Shown: piece after piece, positions 1 through 5,097 of the stretch | Layout of the letters: the number at the start of each line of letters is the position of its first letter | Position numbering within the stretch: the first letter of the stretch is position 1 | Assembly: GCA_025455895.1 (NCBI GenBank) | Contig: JALOLQ010000051.1 | Span: forward strand, 1-8,235 | Direction of reading: 5' to 3' | DNA length: 8,235 nucleotides | DNA from: Solirubrobacteraceae bacterium | Lineage (GTDB): Bacteria > Actinomycetota > Thermoleophilia > Solirubrobacterales > Solirubrobacteraceae | The notes under the pieces: generated by a model | The model's input: the letters and a program-made list of their open reading frames with translations, nothing else | The model's database searches: none | Told to the model about the DNA's origin: nothing | Translations under genes and position numbers: made by a program

Positions 1-60
1 CTCGGTGCGGTCGACCGCGCCCAGGCCGTCCTGATGGCCACGGAACGCGGCTGGCTCTAG
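1..60 (+). CDS. LuxR/NarL-type response regulator, C-terminal fragment
   Basis: Only the last 19 codons and a TAG stop are present; the gene starts outside the window. The frame reads LGAVDRAQAVLMATERGWL. This matches the end of LuxR-type HTH domains in NarL/FixJ response regulators, where a 'lgv.dRtqAv..A...Gwl' segment covers the end of the recognition helix and the final dimerisation helix. Such proteins bind DNA after phosphorylation by a sensor kinase, but the receiver domain is not visible, so a stand-alone LuxR-type regulator is also possible. The stop is followed by 180 bp before the next start, so it is probably not in one operon with the permease. Confidence 0.7.
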   Translation, partial: LGAVDRAQAVLMATERGWL

Positions 61-86
61 GGCGTTCTCCGCTCGGCGCGGGCGTC

Positions 87-122
87 GCCGCCCCCGCAGC
101 CCGACCCGAGGGCAGCGGCGGC
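87..122 (+). terminator. Weak GC-rich hairpin after the regulator gene
   Basis: GCCGCC (87-92) can pair with GGCGGC (117-122), and inside that GCCC (99-102) can pair with GGGC (110-113). It starts 27 bp after the upstream stop codon. No T-tract follows, so this is at best a terminator of the U-less type often proposed for GC-rich actinobacteria. In sequence this GC-rich, short stems arise easily by chance. Confidence 0.22.
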
Positions 123-159
123 TGGGCTCGCCGTGCCGGGCCTTGGCCGCTGGGCTCGC
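121..159. repeat. 11-bp direct repeat, 28-bp period
   Basis: GCTGGGCTCGC occurs exactly at 121-131 and again at 149-159, in the gap between the regulator fragment and the permease gene. The two copies lie upstream of the candidate permease promoter. They could be a pair of activator sites spaced by a little under three helical turns, or simple local duplication. Nothing else supports a function. Confidence 0.3.
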
Positions 160-182
160 GCCTTCCCGGACCTGACGTGGTC

Positions 183-209
183 TTGACCTTCTTCGTACTC
201 GGGTAGGGT
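183..209 (+). promoter_or_regulatory. Candidate sigma70-type promoter of the permease-uspA operon
   Basis: TTGACC at 183-188 resembles a -35 box and TAGGGT at 204-209 fits the TAnnnT -10 pattern. The spacer is only 15 bp, shorter than the usual 16-18, which lowers confidence. Transcription would start near 216, leaving a leader of about 25 nt that contains the Shine-Dalgarno sequence at 230-235. Confidence 0.4.
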
Positions 210-229
210 CCGGGCTTCCTGTCGGCTGT

Positions 230-235
230 GGGAGG
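230..235 (+). promoter_or_regulatory. Shine-Dalgarno sequence fixing the GTG start of the permease
   Basis: GGGAGG lies 5 nt upstream of the GTG at 241. This strong site supports GTG 241 over the internal ATG at 286. It is one of only two clear Shine-Dalgarno sequences in the window. Confidence 0.7.
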
Positions 236-240
236 CTCGT

Positions 241-1998
241 GTGGAAGCTGCGACGGTGGTGGTGCCGGGTGACGGTCATCCGGTCATGGAGGTCGAGGAC
301 AAGGGGCTGAAGAAGGGGCTCGGCTTCTTCTCGACGCTCGTCATCGGGATCAACTCGACGGCTCCCGCGTACTCGCTCGCCGCGGTGCTGTCGGGGATTG
401 TCGTCGCCGTCGGGCTTCAGGCCCCGGCGTCGCTGATCGTCTCGTTCGTCCCGATGTTCTTCATCGCGGCGAGCTTCTACTACATGAACCGCGCCGATCC
501 GGACTGCGGCACGACGTTCACCTGGGTGACGAACGCGCTCGGGCCGTGGAGCGGCTGGATCGCCGGCTGGGCGGTGTGCATGACCGGCGTGCTCGTGATC
601 GGCTCGCTGGCCGACGTCGCCGCGCTCTACACCTTCAGCATCCTCGGGATGGACTCCGCCGCCGGCTCGATCGGCGCGGTGACCGCGCTGGCCGTCGCCT
701 ACATCGCGATCACCACGGCGATCTGCGTGATCGGCACCGAGATCTCGGCGAACGTCCAGGTCGTCCTCGGGGCCGTGCAGATCCTCGGGCTCGTGCTGCT
801 GGCCGTCGTGGCGATCGCGAAGGTCGCGCTCGGCGACGTCAGCACGACGCCGGTGGCGATCGGGGACGAGTCGATCGTCATGCAGCCGCCCGGGTTCTCG
901 CTCGACTGGTTCTTCCCGTGGGAGATCGGCTCGACGACCGGTCTGACCGCGGGCCTGCTGATCGGCGTCTTCATCTACTGGGGCTGGGAGTCCTCGCTCA
1001 CGCTCAACGAGGAGAACGAGGACGCCGATGCCTCCGGGCGCGCCGGGATCGTCGCGACCGTGCTGCTCGTCGTGCTCTACGTCCTGATCGCGGCCTCGCT
1101 GCTGGCCTACGCGGGGCTCCCGGCGTTCGAGTCGGCCGACGAGCAGGGCATCGAGTCCGTGCTCTTCGACGACCTCGCGGGCTCGATCCTCGGCGACCCG
1201 CTCGCGAAGATCGTGATCCTCGCGGTGCTCACCTCGGCGCTCGCCTCGACCCAGACGACGATCCTGCCCGCCTCGCGGACGTCGCTCTCGATGGCGCGCC
1301 AGGCCGCGCTGCCGAAGGCGTTCGGCGAGGTGAGCCCGCGCTGGTTCACGCCCGTCTTCTCGACGATCGCCGTCGGCGTGCTGGCCGTCGCCTGGTACGT
1401 GCCGCTGAACCTCATCGCGCAGGGCACGCTGTTCGACTCGCTCCAGGCGCTGAGCCTGCTGATCGCCTTCTACTACGCGATCAACGGCGTCGCCTGCTTC
1501 ATCTTCTACCGCCGCGAGATCCTGCGCCCCGGCCCGTGGATCTCCCTGGCGATCGGCCTGCTCTGCGCGGGCGGCGCGCTGCTGGCGCTCGGCGGCGTGG
1601 GCGACTACTACGACTGGGGCGGCGTCTTCGGCGCGCTCACCTGGGTGGGGGTCGCACTGCTGGCGGCGCTCTTCGTCGTGCTCCTCGCCGGACGCACGAC
1701 GGTCAAGGCGGCCACCTACCTGGGCATCGCGCCGCTCGTCGGGGCCGTGCTGCTCGGCTACGTGCTCGTGCGCTCGGTGCTCGACCTCGCCGATCCGGCG
1801 AACAGCTCCAGCGGCGACACCTGGCTCGGCGTCACGCCGGCGCTGGTCATGGGGCTCGGGTTCCTCGCCGTCGGGATCGTCATCATGATCGCGACCCGGC
1901 TGCTGCGGCCGAAGCCGTTCTTCGAACGCCGGCGCCTGGTCGTCCCGCACGAGGTCGCCCTCGAGGCGCCGGTCGAGCGACAGGGGGAATCGTCATGA
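241..1998 (+). CDS. APC-superfamily amino acid/polyamine permease
   Basis: This is a 585-aa polytopic inner-membrane protein, predicted to import amino acids, polyamines or similar amines by ion-coupled symport or exchange. About 12 or more hydrophobic segments run from residue 28 to 555. Family landmarks are visible. Residues 36-44 (GINSTAPAY) correspond to the broken TM1 that holds the substrate. Residues 85-110 contain the conserved CGTTFTWV...LGPWSGWIAGW block. Residues 244-260 (FIYWGWESS..NEEN) match TM6 and its trailing acidic pair. Residues 345-374 carry the 'SR..lsMARq..LPk.F..v.pr..tP' loop. The roughly 30-residue tail after residue 556 is charged and cytoplasmic. GTG 241 is chosen for its Shine-Dalgarno sequence. 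The stop overlaps the uspA start as ATGA, so the two genes are translationally coupled. The substrate cannot be told from sequence; family membership is clear. Confidence 0.9.
   Translation: MEAATVVVPGDGHPVMEVEDKGLKKGLGFFSTLVIGINSTAPAYSLAAVLSGIVVAVGLQAPASLIVSFVPMFFIAASFYYMNRADPDCGTTFTWVTNALGPWSGWIAGWAVCMTGVLVIGSLADVAALYTFSILGMDSAAGSIGAVTALAVAYIAITTAICVIGTEISANVQVVLGAVQILGLVLLAVVAIAKVALGDVSTTPVAIGDESIVMQPPGFSLDWFFPWEIGSTTGLTAGLLIGVFIYWGWESSLTLNEENEDADASGRAGIVATVLLVVLYVLIAASLLAYAGLPAFESADEQGIESVLFDDLAGSILGDPLAKIVILAVLTSALASTQTTILPASRTSLSMARQAALPKAFGEVSPRWFTPVFSTIAVGVLAVAWYVPLNLIAQGTLFDSLQALSLLIAFYYAINGVACFIFYRREILRPGPWISLAIGLLCAGGALLALGGVGDYYDWGGVFGALTWVGVALLAALFVVLLAGRTTVKAATYLGIAPLVGAVLLGYVLVRSVLDLADPANSSSGDTWLGVTPALVMGLGFLAVGIVIMIATRLLRPKPFFERRRLVVPHEVALEAPVERQGESS
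1982..1988 (+). promoter_or_regulatory. Shine-Dalgarno sequence for the UspA gene
   Basis: AGGGGGA lies inside the last codons of the permease gene, 6 nt before the ATG at 1995. It supports this start and lets ribosomes load independently of, or re-initiate after, permease translation. Confidence 0.65.
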
Positions 1999-2423
1999 AC
2001 AACGAGCTGATCCTCGGCTACGACGGAAGCGCCGGCGCGCACGCCGCGCTGATCGAGGCCGTCCGGCTGGCCCGCGACCTCGGCGCCACGCTCGGCGTCG
2101 TCTTCAGCTACGAGCCGCCGGCCCGGGAGGCCGGCGAGGTCGCCGACCAGCGGGAGGCGATCCGCGAGCTGGGCGTGCAGATCGTGCAGGAGGCCGAGGC
2201 GCGGCTCGCCGACCTCGGCTTCGCGGAGTACGAGGCGCTGCTGATCGACGACCGCCCGGCCGACGGGCTCGTGCGCGTCGCCGACGAGCGTGACGCGCGG
2301 ATGATCGTCGTCGGCGGAGCGGGCGAGCGGCCGATCGCGGGCGCGCTGCTCGGCGCGACCCCGCACAACCTCCTGCACCTCACGGACCGGCCGGTGCTGG
2401 TGGTCCGTCAGCACGACGACTGA
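1995..2423 (+). CDS. Universal stress protein (UspA family)
   Basis: This is a 142-aa single-domain cytoplasmic protein with the Rossmann-like Usp fold. The N-terminus reads LILGYDGSAGAHAAL (residues 5-19), the conserved first strand with the Asp-Gly-Ser turn. The nucleotide loop is at 107-122: G107-x2-G110-x9-G120-A-T. This fits the ATP-binding Usp signature G-2x-G-9x-G-(S/T), except that alanine holds the S/T position and threonine follows. The last strand is PVLVVRQ (133-139). An ATP- or nucleotide-binding regulatory role is therefore likely, but not certain. The start overlaps the permease stop by 4 bp (ATGA), and a Shine-Dalgarno site precedes it. Pairing of a Usp with a transporter suggests it modulates, or is co-induced with, the permease under stress; this is inference. 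Its last 44 bp overlap the convergent VanZ-like gene. Confidence 0.9.
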   Translation: MNNELILGYDGSAGAHAALIEAVRLARDLGATLGVVFSYEPPAREAGEVADQREAIRELGVQIVQEAEARLADLGFAEYEALLIDDRPADGLVRVADERDARMIVVGGAGERPIAGALLGATPHNLLHLTDRPVLVVRQHDD

Positions 2424-2763
2424 CGCGGGCGCGCCACAGCAGCCAGGCGATCACCACGCCGGTGGCGTCGATCAGCACGTCGAGCGGGCTGCCGTTGCGG
2501 TCCTCGACGGTCGTCTGGTGCAGCTCGTCGGTGACCGCGTAGCCGATCGCGATCGCCGCCGCGAGCGCCGGGCGTCGCCAGCCCAGCGCGCGCAGCCAGA
2601 GCACGAACAGCAGCCCGAACTCGGCCATGTGCACGAGCTTGCGCCCGACGAGGTCGATCGTGCCGAGCCCGCTGGAGAGGCCCGGCTGCGCGCTGAACAC
2701 GAAGATCAGCGCCATCAGGGCCAGCGGCGGGGCGTAGCGGGAGAGCACTCCGGGGCGTGCCAT
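2380..2763 (-). CDS. VanZ-like family small membrane protein
   Basis: This is a 127-aa protein with about four membrane segments (roughly residues 12-24, 43-60, 64-78 and 95-111). It carries the VanZ-like family pattern: SAQP (24-27), K42/H45/E48 in VGRKLVHMAEFGLLF, DELHQ (79-83), then R89-N-G-S92 and DVLIDATG (95-102). These polar residues in and near the membrane are the conserved core of the family. VanZ itself raises teicoplanin resistance, but most members have no known function and the name should not be read as a resistance call here. The ATG at 2763 is only 29 bp from the divergent Rrf2 gene. The 3' end overlaps uspA by 44 bp, tail to tail. The last 15 residues are Pro/Ala-rich and lie in the overlap. 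Confidence 0.82.
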   Translation of the reverse strand: MARPGVLSRYAPPLALMALIFVFSAQPGLSSGLGTIDLVGRKLVHMAEFGLLFVLWLRALGWRRPALAAAIAIGYAVTDELHQTTVEDRNGSPLDVLIDATGVVIAWLLWRARVSRRADGPPAPAGP

Positions 2764-2792
2764 AGGATCGCGGGCGAGGGTAGAGCCGGCCG
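2764..2792. promoter_or_regulatory. 29-bp divergent promoter region between the VanZ-like and Rrf2 genes
   Basis: On the plus strand TAGAGC (2781-2786) ends 6 nt before the Rrf2 ATG, the position expected of a -10 box for a leaderless mRNA, although its last base is C rather than T. On the minus strand TACCCT (complement of 2777-2782) lies 13 nt before the VanZ-like ATG. The two hexamers overlap by two bases, so opposing RNA polymerases would compete. No clear -35 box or Shine-Dalgarno sequence is seen on either side. An Rrf2 protein bound here could control both genes; that is inference. Confidence 0.4.
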
Positions 2793-3179
2793 ATGATCTC
2801 GATCACCACCAAGTCCCCGTACGCCGTCCAGGCGCTCGCCGAGCTCGGCCAGGCCGGCGAGGGTCCCGTGCCGATCGGCGAGCTCGCCAAGCGGCGCGAG
2901 ATCCCGACCCAGTTCCTCGAGCAGCTGTTCGCCACGCTGCGCCGCGCCGGCATCCTCAAGAGCCAGCGCGGGGTCAAGGGCGGCTACTCGTTCGCCCGCG
3001 AGCCCGGGGCGGTCACGGTGCTCGAGGTCGTCGAGCTGCTCGACGGCCCGCTCGGCCGCGACAGCGAGGGCGTCTTCGCCGACGCCGCCGAGGCCGCGCG
3101 AGCGGTGCTCGCCGGCGTGACGATCGCCGACGTCATCGACCGCGAGCGCGCCGGCTCGGGGCCGATGTACTACATCTGA
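2793..3179 (+). CDS. Rrf2-family transcriptional regulator, CymR-like C-terminus
   Basis: This is a 128-aa DNA-binding protein. The N-terminus (MISITTKSPYAVQAL, 1-15) opens the Rrf2 winged helix. The helix-turn-helix covers about 28-50 (IGELAKRREIPTQFLEQL) and the wing is LKSQRGVKGGYSFA (55-68). A dimerisation helix follows near 96-118. The protein contains no cysteine at all, so it lacks the three-Cys cluster of IscR and NsrR and cannot ligate an Fe-S cluster in that way. It ends in GPMYYI. Bacillus CymR, the cysteine-metabolism repressor that binds CysK, ends similarly in an aromatic pair plus isoleucine. With cysK two genes downstream, a CymR-like role in sulfur or cysteine control is plausible but unproven. 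ATG 2793 gives a typical Rrf2 start and has no Shine-Dalgarno sequence; the mRNA may be leaderless. Confidence 0.9.
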   Translation: MISITTKSPYAVQALAELGQAGEGPVPIGELAKRREIPTQFLEQLFATLRRAGILKSQRGVKGGYSFAREPGAVTVLEVVELLDGPLGRDSEGVFADAAEAARAVLAGVTIADVIDRERAGSGPMYYI

Positions 3180-3189
3180 GGCCGGCAGC

Positions 3190-3230
3190 ACGACGCCGCG
3201 CCGACGGGGGGACGATCGGCACGGCGTCGT
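3190..3230 (+). terminator. Long hairpin 10 bp after the Rrf2 stop
   Basis: ACGACGCCG (3190-3198) pairs perfectly with CGGCGTCGT (3222-3230). After one mismatch (3199/3221), GCCGA (3200-3204) pairs with TCGGC (3216-3220), leaving an 11-nt loop. The result is a 15-position stem with one mismatch, placed where a terminator for the Rrf2 gene is expected. No T-tract follows, so termination would be of the U-less kind, or the structure may serve mRNA stability. Confidence 0.5.
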
Positions 3231-3271
3231 CAAGCGGCATCCGTGCGCGATCCCTGAGCGGAGCGGTCCGA

Positions 3272-3299
3272 CGCGTCCGCCGCGCGACCGGCGGACGTG
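3272..3299 (+). terminator. Second strong hairpin in the Rrf2-DUF1269 gap
   Basis: CGTCCGCCG (3274-3282) pairs perfectly with CGGCGGACG (3289-3297) around a 6-nt loop (CGCGAC). A G-U and a C-G pair extend the stem to 11 pairs. No T-tract follows. Together with the hairpin at 3190-3230 it could form a tandem terminator insulating the downstream genes. An operator or RNA-stability role is also possible. Confidence 0.4.
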
Positions 3300-3337
3300 G
3301 CTCCGTCACGAGAGTGAAGCGCATCGCGCGGACGCCG

Positions 3338-3360
3338 GGATCCGGGGAACGCCCGGATTC
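3338..3360. promoter_or_regulatory. Inverted repeat ATCCGGG-N5-CCCGGAT, candidate operator
   Basis: ATCCGGG (3340-3346) and CCCGGAT (3352-3358) form a perfect 7+7 dyad around GAACG. Its centre is about 43 bp before the DUF1269 ATG, at or just upstream of where a -35 box would lie for the proposed -10 at 3380-3385. The position suits a dimeric regulator, and the neighbouring Rrf2 protein is one candidate. It could equally be a third RNA hairpin in this gap. Confidence 0.3.
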
Positions 3361-3379
3361 GCTCGGGCGCCGGATCGGA

Positions 3380-3385
3380 CAGGCT
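3380..3385 (+). promoter_or_regulatory. Candidate -10 box for the DUF1269-like gene
   Basis: CAGGCT ends 6 nt before the ATG at 3392. It resembles the TAGGCT before cysK in sequence and position. No Shine-Dalgarno sequence intervenes, which suggests a leaderless transcript. The -35 match (TTCGCT, 3358-3363, 16-bp spacer) is weak. Confidence 0.3.
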
Positions 3386-3391
3386 CCGGGC

Positions 3392-3901
3392 ATGGCTCCC
3401 ACGGACACCGCCTTCGCCTTCGTCGCCGTCTACGGCGACGCCGCTCGTGCCGACGAGGATTTCGCGGCGGTCGAGGACGCCGCCGGCGAGCGCGGCGTCC
3501 ACGTCCACGACGTGGCGATCGTGCGCCACGAGGAGGGCGGGAAGGTCGACATCGTTCGCCGCGACGCGCGCTCGGCGGCGCACGGGGCGGAGGCGGGGGT
3601 GATCGTCGGGGCGCTCGTCGGGATCCTCTTCCCGCCGGCGCTGCCCGCGCTGCTGATCGGCGCCGCCGCCGGCGGCGGCCTCGGCGGCCTGCTCGCGCAC
3701 CTCTGGCGCGGGCTGGCGCGGGACGACCTGAAGGCGCTCGGCGAGGCGGTCGAGGAGGGGGAGACGGCGATCGTGGCGATCGGGACCGCCGAGGGCCTCG
3801 ACCGGATCGAGGCCGCGCTCGCCCACGCGAGCCGCACGGTGCGCCGCGAGATCGACGCGGACCTCGGCGACCTCGGGGACTCGGACACGCCCCCGGGCTG
3901 A
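3392..3901 (+). CDS. DUF1269-like membrane protein
   Basis: This is a 169-aa protein. The N-terminal soluble part (residues 7-56, AFAFVAVYGDAARADEDF...VAIVRHEEGGKVDIVRR) has a ferredoxin-like strand-helix pattern. A glycine/alanine-rich membrane hairpin follows (about 66-104, with GVIVGALVGILFPPALPALL and a GAAAGGGLGGL stretch). A second soluble region has D111-D112-L, GEAVEEGETAIVAIG (117-131) and a helix to about 150. This order matches DUF1269 / general-stress-17M-like proteins of unknown function, often stress-associated in actinobacteria. The charged tail is Asp-rich. ATG 3392 is preferred over an in-frame GTG at 3314, because the family begins near this Met and the extra 26 residues look like translated non-coding sequence. 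The cysK promoter appears to overlap this gene's stop codon. No biochemical function is claimed. Confidence 0.75.
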   Translation: MAPTDTAFAFVAVYGDAARADEDFAAVEDAAGERGVHVHDVAIVRHEEGGKVDIVRRDARSAAHGAEAGVIVGALVGILFPPALPALLIGAAAGGGLGGLLAHLWRGLARDDLKALGEAVEEGETAIVAIGTAEGLDRIEAALAHASRTVRREIDADLGDLGDSDTPPG

Positions 3902-3925
3902 ACGCGCCGCGCGCTGCTCTAGGCT
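3898..3925 (+). promoter_or_regulatory. Candidate cysK promoter, probably leaderless
   Basis: CTGAAC (3898-3903) as a -35 and TAGGCT (3920-3925) as a -10 are separated by 16 bp. The -35 overlaps the TGA of the upstream gene. The -10 ends 9 nt before the cysK ATG, so transcription would begin within a few bases of the start codon. There is no Shine-Dalgarno sequence between them. cysK may also be read through from the upstream gene across the 33-bp gap. Confidence 0.45.
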
Positions 3926-3934
3926 CCGCCGGGA

Positions 3935-4873
3935 ATGGCCTCAATCCCGATCAACATCGCCGAATTGGTCGGCAACACGCCGATGATCCAGCTCACGCGG
4001 CTGCTCGGGCCCGAGGACAACGGCGTCCAGCTGTTCGCGAAGCTCGAGGCGCTGAACCCCGGCGGCTCGGTGAAGGACCGGATCGGCATCGCGATGGTCG
4101 AGGCCGCCGAGCGCGACGGGCTGATCGAGCCGGGCGCGAGCACGATCGTCGAGGCGACCTCCGGGAACACCGGGATCGCGCTCGCGTTCGTCGCCGCGGC
4201 GAAGGGCTACGACCTGCGGATCTTCCTCCCGCAGGGCATGAGCCGCGAGCGCGAGAGCCTGCTGCGGATGTACGGCGCGACCGTCGAGGTGGTCGAGTCG
4301 ATGGGCGGGATGAACGAGGCGGTCGACGCCGCCCGGGCGCTGGGCGAGGAGCCGGGGAACTTCCTGCCCGACCAGTTCTCGAACCCCGCCAACCCGGAGG
4401 CCCACCGCACCGGCACCGGCCCGGAGATCCTCAAGGCGCTGGGCGGCAAGGTCGACGTGCTCGTCGCCGGCGTCGGCACCGGCGGCACGATCACCGGCGC
4501 GGGGGAGGCGATCAAGGCCAAGAACCCGAAGGCGAAGGTGATCGCCGTCGAGCCGCAGTCCTCGGCGGTGCTCTCCGGCCGCTCGCCGGGCCCGCACCGC
4601 ATCCAGGGGATCGGCTCGGGCTTCGTCCCGAAGGTCCTCAACCGCGAGATCCTCGACGAGGTGATCCCCGTCCCCGATGAGGCCGCGATCGAGACCGCGC
4701 GCCTGGCCGCCGCCCGCGAGGGCGTGCTCGCCGGGCTCTCGTGCGGCGCCGCGCTGTGGGGCGCGATGCAGGTCGCCGCGCGCCCCGAGTCGAAGGGCAA
4801 GCGCATCGCGGTGGTGCTGCCGGACTCCGGCGAGCGCTACATCTCCGCCCCGTTCTTCGCCCCGCCCGGCTGA
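3935..4873 (+). CDS. cysK: Cysteine synthase (O-acetylserine sulfhydrylase)
   Basis: This is a 312-aa PLP enzyme of the cytoplasm that makes L-cysteine and acetate from O-acetylserine and sulfide, the last step of sulfate assimilation. The PLP lysine is K47 in NPGGSVKDR (41-49). The substrate-binding loop TSGNTG is at 75-80, the PLP phosphate loop GVGTGGTITG at 179-188, and the active-site strand HRIQGIGSGFVP at 221-232. S269-C270-G271 and LPDSGERY (295-302) close the C-terminal part. PDQFSNPANPEAHR (145-158) and the full length of about 310 aa favour CysK over the larger cystathionine beta-synthases; a CysM-like preference cannot be fully excluded. No serine acetyltransferase gene (cysE) lies in the window. 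The stop overlaps the next start as TGATG. Rrf2 and DUF1269-like genes lie upstream on the same strand. Confidence 0.95.
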   Translation: MASIPINIAELVGNTPMIQLTRLLGPEDNGVQLFAKLEALNPGGSVKDRIGIAMVEAAERDGLIEPGASTIVEATSGNTGIALAFVAAAKGYDLRIFLPQGMSRERESLLRMYGATVEVVESMGGMNEAVDAARALGEEPGNFLPDQFSNPANPEAHRTGTGPEILKALGGKVDVLVAGVGTGGTITGAGEAIKAKNPKAKVIAVEPQSSAVLSGRSPGPHRIQGIGSGFVPKVLNREILDEVIPVPDEAAIETARLAAAREGVLAGLSCGAALWGAMQVAARPESKGKRIAVVLPDSGERYISAPFFAPPG

Positions 4874-5097
4874 TGGGGCAGCGACGCTGGAGCGACCTCA
4901 CGGAGGCCCAGCGGCGGGGGATCGCCGCCGGGGGCGCGGCGCAGCTCGCGCTCGCGCTCGCCGCGGCGATCAGCATCCACGGGACGCCGGAGGATCGGGT
5001 GCGGGGCCGCAAGGGCGCTTGGTACCTCGCGTGCCTGGTGAACTGGGCCGGGCCGCTGGCCTGGTTCGCCGTCGGGCGCCGGCGCGCGCCTCAGTAG
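4873..5097 (+). CDS. 74-aa PLDc_N-like two-helix membrane protein
   Basis: A short charged N-terminus (MGQRRWSDLTEAQRRG) leads into TM1 (about 16-34). A polar loop with GTPEDRVRGRKGAW (37-50) follows, then TM2 (about 49-67, WYLACLVNWAGPLAWFAVGRRR). The 'aW...lvN..GPlawf..GRRR' ending is typical of the phospholipase D/cardiolipin-synthase N-terminal membrane module (PLDc_N), which also occurs as stand-alone small proteins in actinobacteria. No catalytic domain is attached, so no enzymatic function follows. The ATG shares its A with the cysK TGA (TGATG), with no Shine-Dalgarno sequence, so translation probably depends on re-initiation after cysK. Its last 7 bp overlap the convergent Qng1 gene. 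Function unknown. Confidence 0.78.
   Translation: MGQRRWSDLTEAQRRGIAAGGAAQLALALAAAISIHGTPEDRVRGRKGAWYLACLVNWAGPLAWFAVGRRRAPQ

Noticed and set aside
546..1994. A long N-terminal extension of the UspA frame inside the permease gene
   Set aside because: The upstream part is an Arg/Asp-rich out-of-phase reading of the permease. The ATG at 1995 with its Shine-Dalgarno site gives a full-length Usp.
2380..2763. Reading the VanZ-like gene as glycopeptide resistance
   Set aside because: There are no vanHAX, vanRS or vanY genes nearby; isolated VanZ-like proteins are widespread and of unknown function.
2408..3233. Minus-strand frames (172 and 189 codons) across the VanZ-like promoter and the Rrf2 gene
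   Set aside because: They conflict with clear VanZ-like and Rrf2 frames and have no recognisable content.
3314..3391. GTG at 3314 as an alternative start of the DUF1269-like gene
   Set aside because: The 26 extra residues look like translated intergenic sequence and cover a strong inverted repeat; ATG 3392 fits family length and the nearby -10-like hexamer.
3306..3944. Minus-strand frames of about 150-212 codons opposite the DUF1269-like gene
   Set aside because: Extremely Arg/Pro/Ser-rich with no motif; antisense shadows.
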